Shown: in pieces, positions 34,055 to 43,575 of the stretch | Numbering within the stretch: position 1 is the first letter of the stretch | Layout of the letters: each line of letters begins with the position of its first letter | Source: Halovivax gelatinilyticus | GTDB taxonomy: Archaea; Halobacteriota; Halobacteria; Halobacteriales; Natrialbaceae | Assembly: GCF_024300625.1 (NCBI RefSeq) | Contig: NZ_CP101322.1 | Location: forward strand, 1,997,992-2,061,991 | Direction of reading: 5' to 3' | Length of the DNA: 64,000 bases | Translations under genes and position numbers: made by a program | Notes under the pieces: model-generated | What the model was told of the DNA's origin: nothing | Seen by the model: only the letters and a program-made list of their open reading frames with translations | Databases searched by the model: none

Positions 34055-36196
34055 ATGTCGTCCGAAATTTCGACACGGATAGGCGTAGACGTCGGTGGGA
34101 CGTTCACCGATACGGTGTTTCTCGACGAGTCGACGAACGAGTTGACGATCGCGAAGTCCTCGTCGACCCCCGCCGATTACTCGCGGGGGATTTTAGAGTC
34201 GATTCGAGCGATTACGACCGACCTCTCGGACGTACAGTTCTTCAGCCACGGGACGACCGTCGGCGTGAACGCGCTCTTAGAAAACGACCTGTGCGAGATG
34301 GGATTGCTGACGACGGCGGGCTTTCGCGACGTCATAGAAATCGGTCGAAGCAACCGGACCAACATGTACGATCCGTTCTACGAGAAGCCGGACCCGCTCA
34401 TCCCGCGCCGGGCTCGACGCGAGGTGACAGAGCGGATCGATACGAACGGTGACGTGGTCGAACCGCTGGACGAAGCGTCGGTTCGGGCAGCGCTCGATCG
34501 ACTCGTCGACCAGGGCGTCGACGGCGTCTGCGTCTCGTTGCTACACGCCTACGCGAACCCGGTACACGAACGCCGAATCGGCGACCTCATCGACGAGGAC
34601 TACCCCGACCTGTTCTACACGCTCTCTTCGGACCTCTCCAGGGAGTATCGGGAGTACGAGCGGACGTCGACCGCCGCGATCAACCTCGGCATCACCCCGG
34701 TAATGGAAGACTACCTGGACACGCTAGAAGCGGAATTCGACCGAATGGGCTTCGACGACGAACTCTACATCATGCAGTCCAACGGCGGTATCATGACGAC
34801 CGACAGCGCGAAGGGGAATCCGGTGAACACGCTGAAGTCGAGTCTCTCCGGTGGCGTCGCCGGGTTGCTCACCCTCGCCGACGCGCTCGGTCGCGAGAAC
34901 TTCATCGGCGCGGACATGGGCGGGACGAGTTTCGACATCGAGCTCGTCGTCGACGGCGAGGCCCGAACCCGATCGTCCTACGAGGTCGAAACGCCGACGT
35001 CCGGCGACGACGGCTATCCGGTCATGACGCCGACGCTCGACGTCCACTCGATCGGCGCCGGCGGCGGGTCGATCGCCTGGATCGACGACGGTGGCGGGCT
35101 CCACGTCGGTCCGAAGAGCGCCGGCGCCGATCCGGGCCCCATCTGCTACGGGCGGGGCGGGACCGACCCGACCGTCACGGACGCCAACGCCGTTCTCGGT
35201 CGGTTGAATCCGGATCACCTCCTCGGCGGCGACCTCTCGCTCGACCTCGAACCCGCGCGGGCGGCCTTCGACGAACTCGGCGGACGGCTCGATCTCGATC
35301 CGGACGAGGCCGCCGCGGGCATTCTGGAGATCGCGAACGCGAACATGGCTCGGTCGATCAGGACCAACGTGCTCCGAAAGGGAATCGATCCGCGCGACTT
35401 TACGATGGTCGCGTTCGGCGGCGCCGGTCCGACCCACGCCGTCGATATCGCCGGTCAGATCGGCATTCCGGAGGTCCTCGTTCCGAACTCCCCGGGCAAC
35501 TTCTCGGCGTGGGGCATCCTGACGACCGACGTCAAACACGATTACGTCCAGACGTACGTCAACGCCGTCGCCGACGTCGCTCCCGAGACGCTCGCCGACG
35601 AGTTCGAAACGCTCGAGGATCAGGGTGACGCCCAGCTCGCCGACGAGGCGATCCCCGAGTCGGACAGGCGGTTCGTCCGCGCCGTCGACGTCAGGTACGT
35701 CGGCCAGGAACACACGCTGACCGTTCCGATCCCCGACGACCGGATCACCGAGTCGACGCTTTCGGCCGTCACCGAGCGGTTCGACGAGGCCCACCAGCAG
35801 CAGTATCTCCACTCCGCGCCGGCCGAACCGAAGGAGTTCGTCTCGATCAGGCTGACGGCGTTCGGGTCGGTCACGCCGCCGGAGCTGCCGACGATCGAGA
35901 CCGGATCGGAGACGCCGCCCGAGGCGGCGTTCCTCGGCGAACGCGCGGTCCACTTCGACGAGACCGGCTTCGTCGAGACGCCGATCGTCGATCGGTCAGC
36001 ACTGGTGGCGACCAACCGAATCGAGGGACCGGCCGTCGTCGAAGAGCAGACGTCGACGACGGTGGTTCCGCCCTGGAGTACGCTCTCTGTCGACGATTAC
36101 GGCCACCTGCGTCTGACGACGGGAGCCGACGAGGACGGAGCGGAGACGGTACGCATCGACGAGGTCGCCGGCGAGACCGGAGGTGACGGCCGATGA
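34055..36196 (+). CDS. hyuA: Hydantoinase/oxoprolinase subunit A (HyuA1)
   Basis: 713 residues from ATG 34055. N-terminal Hydant_A_N domain with IGVDVGGTFTDTVF (6-18), then Hydantoinase_A: FSHGTTVGVNALLE, ADMGGTSFDIELV (ATP-fold phosphate motif), GAGGGSIAWIDDGG, SAGADPGPICYGRGGTDPTVTDA, and MVAFGGAGPTHA. The family uses ATP to open cyclic amides (5-oxoproline, hydantoin, N-methylhydantoin) or to carboxylate ketones. TATA-like atcattaag near 34025 supports the start. It overlaps hyuB1 by ATGA. Confidence 0.92.
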   Translation: MSSEISTRIGVDVGGTFTDTVFLDESTNELTIAKSSSTPADYSRGILESIRAITTDLSDVQFFSHGTTVGVNALLENDLCEMGLLTTAGFRDVIEIGRSNRTNMYDPFYEKPDPLIPRRARREVTERIDTNGDVVEPLDEASVRAALDRLVDQGVDGVCVSLLHAYANPVHERRIGDLIDEDYPDLFYTLSSDLSREYREYERTSTAAINLGITPVMEDYLDTLEAEFDRMGFDDELYIMQSNGGIMTTDSAKGNPVNTLKSSLSGGVAGLLTLADALGRENFIGADMGGTSFDIELVVDGEARTRSSYEVETPTSGDDGYPVMTPTLDVHSIGAGGGSIAWIDDGGGLHVGPKSAGADPGPICYGRGGTDPTVTDANAVLGRLNPDHLLGGDLSLDLEPARAAFDELGGRLDLDPDEAAAGILEIANANMARSIRTNVLRKGIDPRDFTMVAFGGAGPTHAVDIAGQIGIPEVLVPNSPGNFSAWGILTTDVKHDYVQTYVNAVADVAPETLADEFETLEDQGDAQLADEAIPESDRRFVRAVDVRYVGQEHTLTVPIPDDRITESTLSAVTERFDEAHQQQYLHSAPAEPKEFVSIRLTAFGSVTPPELPTIETGSETPPEAAFLGERAVHFDETGFVETPIVDRSALVATNRIEGPAVVEEQTSTTVVPPWSTLSVDDYGHLRLTTGADEDGAETVRIDEVAGETGGDGR

Positions 36197-37968
36197 CGGC
36201 GATCGATCCGGTCACGGTCGAGGTGCTTCGAAACGCGCTCGCGAACGCCTGCGAGACGATGAAAGTCACCGTCGAGCGGACGGCCTACAGCTCCGTCATC
36301 ACCGAGGTGGTCGACTACAGCGTCGCGATCATCGATCCCGAGGGGAACCTGATCGCGGAGACGGCGGGACTACCGGTCTTCCTGGCGACCCTCTCGCACT
36401 CGGTCCTGGAGGTCGACGACGTGATCGGGTACGAGAACCTGGACGACGGCGACATCATCTTCTGTAACGATCCGTACTCCGGCGGGTTCTCGCACAACCC
36501 GGACGTCACGGTGATGAAACCGGTGTTCGCGGACGGCGAACTGCTCGCGTTCACCTGCTTTCGCGGGCACGTCCTCGACATGGGCTCGCGGACGCCCGGC
36601 GGCTGGCTGAACAACTGCGAAAACGTCTACCAGGACGGCGTCTGCTTCCCGCCGGTGAAGCTGTTCACGGCCGGCTCGGAGAACGAGGACGTCACGCGAC
36701 TGATCCAGCGCTCGACGCGGTATCCGGAGACGGTCATGGGCGACATTCGGGCCATGGTCTCGGCCGTCCGCGTCGGCGACGACCGACTCAGCCAGTTACT
36801 CTCACAGTACGGTCGCGAGACGTACGACGCGGCGACGAGTCGGATGTTAGAAAACGCGGAGGGAATCGCGAGAGAGGCCGTCGCGGCGCTGCCGGACGGA
36901 ACCTACGCCGGCGAGTACGCGGCGGACGGTGACGGTGACGACGACGATCCGATCACCGACGAGATCCGCGTGAAGATGGAGATGACGATCGACGGCGACG
37001 AGATGCACATCGATTTTTCGGGCTCCGACGAGCAGACGAACGGGCCGATGAACTGTCCCGGACCGACGACCGAATCCGTCGTGAGGATGGGCTTTAAAGG
37101 CCTGACGACGCCGAACGACGCCAACAACGAGGGCTACTTCGAACCGTTGACGGTCGAGACGCCGAGTGGCACCGTCGTCGATCCGGAGCCGCCGGCCTCC
37201 TGTGCGCTAAACTGGATCCACGTGGGCGGCATTCCCGACCTGATGCTCAAACTGCTCGAAGACGAGATCCCGGACGACGTGACGGCGAGTCACTTCGGGA
37301 CGCCGTGTGCCAACTTCGTCTACGGCCTCGATCCGCGGACGGAACGCGGGTACATGCTCGTCGAGGGTGACGCCGGCGGCTGGGGCGCCATGCCCGACGC
37401 CGACGGCCAGAGCGCCCTCTTTACGAAGGAACTCGGCGACACCCGAAATACGCCGATCGAGGTGCTCGAATCGCAGTATCCGCTCCGGGCTGAGGCGTTC
37501 ACGCTCGTCGAAGACTCCGGCGGGCCCGGCGAGTACCGCGGCGGCCTCGGCGTCCGGCGCTCGTACACGCCGGTCGACCACGACGCCCAGATCACGGCGA
37601 CGTTCGACCGACAGGAGCGGTCGCCGCCGTGGGGCGTCTGCGGCGGCGAGGAGGCCGGCCGCGTCAACAGCGTCTACGTCGACCGGGCCGACGGCGACCG
37701 GGAGCGCTGGGGCAAGCTCACCGACGTGACCGTCGCCGAAGAAGAGACCATGCACTTCCAGACGGGCGGCGGTGGCGGCTACGGCCATCCGCACGACCGG
37801 GACCCGGAAGCCGTCCGCGCGGACGTCATCGACGGCTACGTCTCCAGGGAACAGGCGGCCGAGCGATACGGGGTCGTCGTCACCGAGGGTGGCGAACTGG
37901 ATCGCGAGGCGACCGCTGATCGCCGCGAGGCCGCAGCGACCGACGGAAGCGAGGCCTCGGGGGACTGA
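36193..37968 (+). CDS. hyuB: Hydantoinase/oxoprolinase subunit B (HyuB1)
   Basis: 591 residues, Hydantoinase_B domain. PVTVEVLRNALANACETMKVT start, NDPYSGGFSHNPDVTVMKPVF, GLTTPNDANNEGYF, EDSGGPGEYRGGLGVRRSY and C-terminal TGGGGGYGHPHDRDPEA. It is the least similar of the five B subunits here (for example NCENVYQDGVCFPPVKLF in place of the DSTDMHQEG form). ATGA overlap with hyuA1 shows a genuine A/B pair. Confidence 0.92.
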   Translation: MTAIDPVTVEVLRNALANACETMKVTVERTAYSSVITEVVDYSVAIIDPEGNLIAETAGLPVFLATLSHSVLEVDDVIGYENLDDGDIIFCNDPYSGGFSHNPDVTVMKPVFADGELLAFTCFRGHVLDMGSRTPGGWLNNCENVYQDGVCFPPVKLFTAGSENEDVTRLIQRSTRYPETVMGDIRAMVSAVRVGDDRLSQLLSQYGRETYDAATSRMLENAEGIAREAVAALPDGTYAGEYAADGDGDDDDPITDEIRVKMEMTIDGDEMHIDFSGSDEQTNGPMNCPGPTTESVVRMGFKGLTTPNDANNEGYFEPLTVETPSGTVVDPEPPASCALNWIHVGGIPDLMLKLLEDEIPDDVTASHFGTPCANFVYGLDPRTERGYMLVEGDAGGWGAMPDADGQSALFTKELGDTRNTPIEVLESQYPLRAEAFTLVEDSGGPGEYRGGLGVRRSYTPVDHDAQITATFDRQERSPPWGVCGGEEAGRVNSVYVDRADGDRERWGKLTDVTVAEEETMHFQTGGGGGYGHPHDRDPEAVRADVIDGYVSREQAAERYGVVVTEGGELDREATADRREAAATDGSEASGD

Positions 37969-37972
37969 CCCG

Positions 37973-38434
37973 ATGGTGACGCCGCCGTCCGCCGATGGAA
38001 CGACGCTCGCCCTCTCGTTCGAAGGAGGTGAGACCGTCCCGGTCGTCCTCCGCGAGGAGCGATCGCCCGAGACGTGCGCGGCGATCTGCGACGCCCTGCC
38101 GATCGAGGAGCTCGCCTACCACTCGCGCTGGTCGGGCCGGGAAGTGAACGTCTCGGTCTCCGTCGACTCGACGATCCCGCCCGAGGATCGAACGGCTCAC
38201 ACCAGCGTCGGCGACGTCGTCTACTGGCGCGACTGGCAACTCCCGACCGAGGAGGCGCCCGAGGCGATCGCGGTCTACTACGGACCCGAGACGACGCGCG
38301 GCCCGCAGGGCCCGCTGTCGGTGACGCCGTTCGGGCACGTCCCGCCGGCCCACTGGGAGCCGCTCGAATCCGTCGGCGAGCGGATCTGGCGGGAGGGTGG
38401 CGAGCGGTTGACGCTGCGAGTGGACGGCGAGTAA
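37973..38434 (+). CDS. DUF3830 family protein (cyclophilin-like fold)
   Basis: 153 residues from ATG 37973, four bases after hyuB1. Beta-rich with AAICDALPIEELAYHSRWSGREV and VYYGPETTRGPQGPL, typical of DUF3830, a cyclophilin-like fold without known enzymatic function. Families of this kind often sit next to hydantoinase or amidase genes. Its close spacing with hyuA1B1 argues that it takes part in the same process, perhaps binding the substrate or ring-opened product. Confidence 0.78.
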   Translation: MVTPPSADGTTLALSFEGGETVPVVLREERSPETCAAICDALPIEELAYHSRWSGREVNVSVSVDSTIPPEDRTAHTSVGDVVYWRDWQLPTEEAPEAIAVYYGPETTRGPQGPLSVTPFGHVPPAHWEPLESVGERIWREGGERLTLRVDGE

Positions 38435-38478
38435 CGCGCGTCACTCGATCGTTCGTCGGCGAAAAATCGTATCGCGAG

Positions 38479-40263
38479 CTACGAGCGCAGCTTCTCAGTC
38501 GCCTCACGGTCCAGTTCGCCCTCGGCGGTGACGACCACGCCGTACGTCTCGCGGGCGGCCTCGCGGGAGACGTAGCCGTCGGCGACGTCTTCGCGGACCG
38601 CCTCGGGGTCGCGCTCCGTCGGATCGCCGTAGCCGCCACCGCCGCCGGTTCGGACCGACAGGGTCTCGCCGGGTTCGAAATCGCCGCGCATCATCCCGGC
38701 GTACCGCTCGCCGCCCTCGGCGTCGTAGAGGTGGTCGTTGTCGACGAGTATCGAGAGGCGCTCTCCATCCGGGTCGTCGGCGTCGACGACGATGACGTTT
38801 CTGGCGCCCGGGCCGCCGCCGGCGAGCCCCCAGCCGGGCGAGCGCGAGCGCTGTAAGATCGAAAGCGCGCCGCTCGGTTCCGTGAACTCGTAGTCGCGAC
38901 GCGTGCCGAGACCGCCGCGCCTCTCGCCCTCGCCGCCGGAATCGTCGCGCAGTTCGAGCCGGTTCAACCGGATCGGCGCCTTGTTCTCGAACACCTCGAT
39001 GGGGACGTTTCGGACCATGGTCTCCGAGATGTGCATCAGGGCGCTCTCGCCGTCCTGGCTGCGCGTCGCGCCCCAGCCGACGGCGTCGTTGTTCGCCTCG
39101 ACGAACATCTCGCCGGTATCGGGGTGTTCGCCGTAGATCTGGATCCCGATCGGTTCGCCGCCCGAGGCGGCCGGCACGCGGTCGGGTAGCGCCTTCGCCA
39201 GCGCCTGGTAGATGACGTCGATGCCGGTGATCGCGGTCCAGACGGTGAACGTCGGCGCGGGGTACTGGGCGTTGAAGACGTTGCCCTCGGGCGCGACGAC
39301 CGACAACGGCTGGTACTGCCCGTCGTTCGAGTCCTCGTCGGGCGTCGTCACCGTCTTGAAACAGAGTTTGCAGATGGTCTCGGTCATCCCGCGGGGGATG
39401 TTAAGCGGCTCTTCGACTTCGTCGGCCGACCCGGAGAGATCCACCGTGAAGTCGCCGCCGTCGATCGTCACGTCGGCCTGTACGCGTATCCCGTCGTCCG
39501 GATCGCGACCGACGCCGTCGGCGTAGTCGACGCCGGTCCAGGTGCCGTCCGGCAGCGCTTCGACGGCCTCTCGCGCCGTCCGTTCGCCGTGGTCGATCAC
39601 GGCGTCGATCGCCGCCTCGACGGCGTCCTCGCCGTACGTCTCGTAGAGCTCGCGCAGCCGGCGATTGCCGGTCTCCAGCGAGGACACCTGTGCGTGTAAG
39701 TCGCCGATGACCTTGTCCGGAATTCGCGAGTTAAAGCGAACGAGGTCGATGATCTCTTCGTCCGGTTCGCCGGCCTCGTAGACCTTCGTGCCGGGAAAGA
39801 CCAGCCCTTCCTGGTGCATGTCGGTCGAGTCGAGCACGTAGCCGGGATCCTTCGCCCCGAGGTCGAGCCAGTGTGCCCGACAAGTCGTGTAGCCGACGAT
39901 TTCGTCGTCGTAGAAGACCGGGGCGATGAGACACATGTCGAGGACGTGCGTCCCGCTCCAGTAGGGATAGTTGAGCATGAGCACGTCGCCCGGCTCCAGA
40001 GCGTCGGTGCCGACGTGCTCGATGGCTCGCTCCAGGGCACCGTCGTTCGCCCCCAGAAAGAGCGCGAGCCCGGGCGAATCGGCGATCAGTCGCATCTCGC
40101 GGTCGTAGACGGAGATGCCGAAGTCGAGGATCTCGTAGACGACGGTGTTGTAGGCCGTCCGAACCAGCGTCCGTTGCATCTCGGCTGCGGCCGACGTGAG
40201 GTAGTTGCGGATCACTTCGACCGTCGCTGCGTCGAGGTCCGATGAGGGGCCAGTCTGTGTCAT
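38479..40263 (-). CDS. hyuB: Hydantoinase subunit B paralogue without adjacent A subunit (HyuB2)
   Basis: 594 residues from ATG 40263 (a GTG 24 bases upstream is less likely). Hydantoinase_B domain with DAATVEVIRNYLTSAAAEMQRTLV-type start, WLDLGAKDPGYVLDSTDMHQEG, RFNSRIPDKVIGDLHAQV, TVTTPDEDSNDGQYQPL and GGGGGYGDPTERDPEAV. Last gene downstream of dppBCDF (125-bp gap) on the minus strand. No hyuA lies beside it. Closely related to HyuB3-5 but more diverged in DNA than they are from one another. Confidence 0.9.
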   Translation of the reverse strand: MTQTGPSSDLDAATVEVIRNYLTSAAAEMQRTLVRTAYNTVVYEILDFGISVYDREMRLIADSPGLALFLGANDGALERAIEHVGTDALEPGDVLMLNYPYWSGTHVLDMCLIAPVFYDDEIVGYTTCRAHWLDLGAKDPGYVLDSTDMHQEGLVFPGTKVYEAGEPDEEIIDLVRFNSRIPDKVIGDLHAQVSSLETGNRRLRELYETYGEDAVEAAIDAVIDHGERTAREAVEALPDGTWTGVDYADGVGRDPDDGIRVQADVTIDGGDFTVDLSGSADEVEEPLNIPRGMTETICKLCFKTVTTPDEDSNDGQYQPLSVVAPEGNVFNAQYPAPTFTVWTAITGIDVIYQALAKALPDRVPAASGGEPIGIQIYGEHPDTGEMFVEANNDAVGWGATRSQDGESALMHISETMVRNVPIEVFENKAPIRLNRLELRDDSGGEGERRGGLGTRRDYEFTEPSGALSILQRSRSPGWGLAGGGPGARNVIVVDADDPDGERLSILVDNDHLYDAEGGERYAGMMRGDFEPGETLSVRTGGGGGYGDPTERDPEAVREDVADGYVSREAARETYGVVVTAEGELDREATEKLRS

Positions 40264-40388
40264 AGATTCTCCGGTCGCCGCGGTCACACCGTGTCGGTGG
40301 CTCTCAGGCGACCCGTTATCAGTATCTCTCAGGCTCAGCTAATCAAGGTGGTGGTCCAAGAAGTCGAATCGGTCGAAGCCGGATCGAC

Positions 40389-41507
40389 CTAGTCGTCGGC
40401 GCCGATGTCGGCTCGCATTCGCCGTCGCTCGTCCTCGTCGGCGTAGGCGTCGACCTGCGCTCGTTTCTCCCCGGGATAGAGCAGACAGCGAACTTCGTGT
40501 CCGGGTTCCCGTTCGACCAGCTCGGGGTCGACGGCCGAACACGCGCCGAAGCGCTTGTGACAGCGCGGGTGGAACGAACAGCCCGACGGCGGATCGATCG
40601 GATCCGGCGGTTCGCCCGTCGTTTTGACCGAATCCGGTTTCATCGCGAGCTCGTCGCTCTCGACGACCGGAATCGCAGAGAGCAGTTGTTCGGTGTACGG
40701 ATTGAGCGGATTCTCGAACAGCTGCTCGCTCGTTCCGACCTCCATGAACTTCCCGAGGTACATGACGGCGATCCGATCGGCGATGTTCTTGACCAGGCTC
40801 AGATCGTGGCTGATGACGACGTACGTGAGATCCAACCGCTCCTGGAGGTCTTCGAGCAGCGAGATGACCTTCGCCTGGACGCTCACGTCCAGCGCGCTCG
40901 TCGGCTCGTCCAAGACGACGAGCTTCGGATTGAGGATCAGCGCCCGCGCGATGGCGACGCGCTGTTTTTGTCCGCCCGAGAGTTCGGTCGGATACCGGTG
41001 GATGAACTCCGGCGGGAGGTCGACGAGCTTCATCATCTCGACGACTCGCTCCCGTCGCTCGGCCTTGGACCCGATGCCGTGGACGACCAGCGGATCGGCG
41101 ACGACGCTTTTGACGCGGCGTCGCGGATTCAACGAGGAGGTCGGGTCCTGATAGACGACCTGTAAGTTGCGCCTGACATCGCGCAGCTGTCGGTTGCTAA
41201 GCGAGGAGATGTCGGTCCCGTCGAAGTGGATCTCGCCCGCGGTCGGTTCTAGCAGGCGGCTGACGATCTTTCCGAGCGTGGTCTTTCCACAGCCGCTCTC
41301 GCCGACGACGGCGAGCGTCTCGCCGGGTTCGACGTCGAAGCTGACGCCGTCGACGGCGCGAACGCGTTTTTCGCGTCGGTTCAACAGTCCGCTCTTGACG
41401 AGAAAGTGCTTCGTTACGTCGCGCACCGAGAGGAGCGGTTCCGTCTCGCCCGTCATCGGTTCGTCTGCCGATTCGCGTTCGATTTCGTGCGTCTCTTCGT
41501 TACTCAT
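40389..41507 (-). CDS. dppF: Oligopeptide/dipeptide ABC transporter ATPase (DppF/OppF)
   Basis: 372 residues. Walker A GESGCGKTTLGK, signature ELSGGQKQRVAIARAL, Walker B LVVLDEPTSALDVS, switch VISHDLSL. A C-terminal oligopeptide-family extension with PSGCSFHPRCHKRFGAC carries the cysteines typical of Opp/Dpp ATPases. ATG 41507 overlaps the dppD stop by eight bases. Paired with DppD to energise the importer. Confidence 0.93.
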   Translation of the reverse strand: MSNEETHEIERESADEPMTGETEPLLSVRDVTKHFLVKSGLLNRREKRVRAVDGVSFDVEPGETLAVVGESGCGKTTLGKIVSRLLEPTAGEIHFDGTDISSLSNRQLRDVRRNLQVVYQDPTSSLNPRRRVKSVVADPLVVHGIGSKAERRERVVEMMKLVDLPPEFIHRYPTELSGGQKQRVAIARALILNPKLVVLDEPTSALDVSVQAKVISLLEDLQERLDLTYVVISHDLSLVKNIADRIAVMYLGKFMEVGTSEQLFENPLNPYTEQLLSAIPVVESDELAMKPDSVKTTGEPPDPIDPPSGCSFHPRCHKRFGACSAVDPELVEREPGHEVRCLLYPGEKRAQVDAYADEDERRRMRADIGADD

Positions 41508-42654
41508 CGTTCTCACCCGCTTCGGCGTGAATCGCTTCCGCGGTAGTCGACGCTACGGCTCGGGCGTCCGCTTCGGACGCGTCGCGCGCCGCGTACTCGA
41601 TCTCGTTCTCGGCGACCGTCGTCGCCTCGGAGAGCGTCATCCCCTCTTCGTACAGGTGACAGTGAACGTCGTGGGCGGCGATGGTGACGTCGGGCGGCGT
41701 TTCGACGTCGCAGGTTCCCTCGATGGCGGCCGGACACCGGGGATGGAACCGACAGCCGGCCGGCGGGTCGGTGTAGTCCGGAATCGTTCCCGGAATGCCC
41801 GATCGATCGAAGTCGGTGAGCTTCGGGATGCTCTCGATCAATCCCTTGGTGTAGGGATGGAGCGGTGAATCGAAGAGCTCCTGGGTTTCGCCCGATTCGA
41901 CGATCGTTCCGGCGTACATCACGTAGATTCGATCCGCCAGTTCGCGGGCGACGCCGAGGTTGTGGGTGATGTACAGCATCGAGAGGTTGTCGCCCAACAG
42001 CCGGTCTTTGAACAGGTCGATGATCTGCTCCTGGACGGTGACGTCGAGCGCGGTGGTCGGCTCGTCGGCGATGAGGAACTCGGGTTCGTTGAGGAGCGCC
42101 ATCGCGATCATCACCCGCTGGCGCATGCCGCCGGAGAGTTCCATCGGGTACCGGTCCAGGACGCCCTCGGGATCCGGGATCTGGAGGCGCTCTAGGAGGT
42201 CGGCGCTGCGATCGCGGATTTCGTCCGCGCGATCCGTATCGCGCCCGAGGTAGTTTCGGACGATCTCGCGCCAGGTGACGTCTCTTTCACCCTGGTAGGT
42301 GAGGATGTCCGACATCATGTCGCCGATCGTAAAGACCGGGCTGAGGTGGCTCATCGGATCCTGGAAGATCATGCTCATCTCGTCGGCCTGGATCTCCTCG
42401 TGTCGGTTCGGATCCGCGAGCACCTCCTCGCCCCGGTAGCGAATTTCGCCCTCGACGATCTCTCCGGGCGGTTGCGGGAGGACGCCGAGGATGGTGTCTG
42501 CGGTCACGCTCTTTCCGCAGCCGGTCTCGCCGACGAGCGCGACCGTTTCACCCTCCTCGATCGTCAGGTCGACGCCGTTTAGCACCCGATGTCGCCCCTC
42601 GTAGGTGTTAAAGTGGACGTGCAGGTCGGAGACGTCGACGAGCGGATCCGCCAT
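41500..42654 (-). CDS. dppD: Oligopeptide/dipeptide ABC transporter ATPase (DppD/OppD)
   Basis: 384 residues. Walker A GETGCGKSV, signature MELSGGMRQRVMIAMALL, Walker B FLIADEPTTALDV, switch YITHNLGV, and the C-terminal PPAGCRFHPRCPAAI Cys motif. The C-terminal tail (~345-384) is an extra acidic stretch. ATG 42654 abuts the dppC stop with no gap. Confidence 0.93.
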   Translation of the reverse strand: MADPLVDVSDLHVHFNTYEGRHRVLNGVDLTIEEGETVALVGETGCGKSVTADTILGVLPQPPGEIVEGEIRYRGEEVLADPNRHEEIQADEMSMIFQDPMSHLSPVFTIGDMMSDILTYQGERDVTWREIVRNYLGRDTDRADEIRDRSADLLERLQIPDPEGVLDRYPMELSGGMRQRVMIAMALLNEPEFLIADEPTTALDVTVQEQIIDLFKDRLLGDNLSMLYITHNLGVARELADRIYVMYAGTIVESGETQELFDSPLHPYTKGLIESIPKLTDFDRSGIPGTIPDYTDPPAGCRFHPRCPAAIEGTCDVETPPDVTIAAHDVHCHLYEEGMTLSEATTVAENEIEYAARDASEADARAVASTTAEAIHAEAGENDE

Positions 42655-43575
42655 CTACTCCACCTCCACGTCGAACATGTCTCGAAGGCCGTCGCCCAGG
42701 AAGTTAAACCCGAGGACGGCGAGGAAGATCGCCAGTCCCGGGAAGGTCGAGTACCACCAGCTCGCCGGCAGGTAGTTGCGCCCTTCGGCCGTCATCGTCC
42801 CCCACTCGGGCGTCGGGGGCTGGGCACCGAGGCCGAGGAATCCGAGGCCCGCGCCGACGAGGATGGCGTACCCCATGTCCAGGCTGAATTTCACGCTGAT
42901 CGGCGCCATGACGTTCGGGAGGATCTCCCGAAAGAGGATGCGGTGGGTTCGAGCACCGATCCCCCGCGCGGCCTCGACGTAGGTCTCTTCTTTCACCGAT
43001 AACACCTCTCCGTAGGTTAACCTGGCGTACCACGGCCACCACACCGCGGCGATGGCGATCATGGCATTCGTTAAGCCGGGTTCCAAGGCGACGATGACGG
43101 TCAACGCCAGTACGAGCGGCGGGACGGCGAGGAAGACGTCCGAGGTGCGCATCGCGATCGTCGCGAACGGCCCGCCCAGGTAGCCGGCGGCGAGCCCGAT
43201 CGGGACGCCGATCCCGATGGCGACGCCGGTGACGAACAGCCCGAGTTGTAACGAGAGTCGGGTCCCGAACATGATCCGCGAGAGGATGTCGCGACCGGCC
43301 TGGTCGGTGCCGAGCGGGTGGTCTAGCGACGGCCCTTCGAGCGATCGGTCGAAGTTCGTCGACGGATCGTCGCCGAACCCGGCGTGACCGGGGTACGGCG
43401 CGAGATACGGCGCGAATATCGCCACGAAGACGAACAGCGCGATGATCGTCAGGCCGACGATCGAGAGGGGATTCTGTCGGAACCGGTAGGCCAGCCGTCG
43501 GAGGTCTTCTCCCCGGCGCTCCATCGTCGCCCGCCAGCCGGTTGCGGCCACGGAGTCGTCCGTTTCGAGGCTCAT
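42655..43575 (-). CDS. dppC: Dipeptide ABC transporter permease DppC
   Basis: 306 residues with six predicted spans. RFRQNPLSIVGLTIIALFVF, GTDQAGRDILSRIMFGTRLS, then the EAA-type loop YVEAARGIGARTHRILFREILPN, and GAGLGFLGLGAQPPTPEWG. The membrane partner of DppB. ATGA overlap with the dppB stop (43572-43575). Confidence 0.93.
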   Translation of the reverse strand: MSLETDDSVAATGWRATMERRGEDLRRLAYRFRQNPLSIVGLTIIALFVFVAIFAPYLAPYPGHAGFGDDPSTNFDRSLEGPSLDHPLGTDQAGRDILSRIMFGTRLSLQLGLFVTGVAIGIGVPIGLAAGYLGGPFATIAMRTSDVFLAVPPLVLALTVIVALEPGLTNAMIAIAAVWWPWYARLTYGEVLSVKEETYVEAARGIGARTHRILFREILPNVMAPISVKFSLDMGYAILVGAGLGFLGLGAQPPTPEWGTMTAEGRNYLPASWWYSTFPGLAIFLAVLGFNFLGDGLRDMFDVEVE

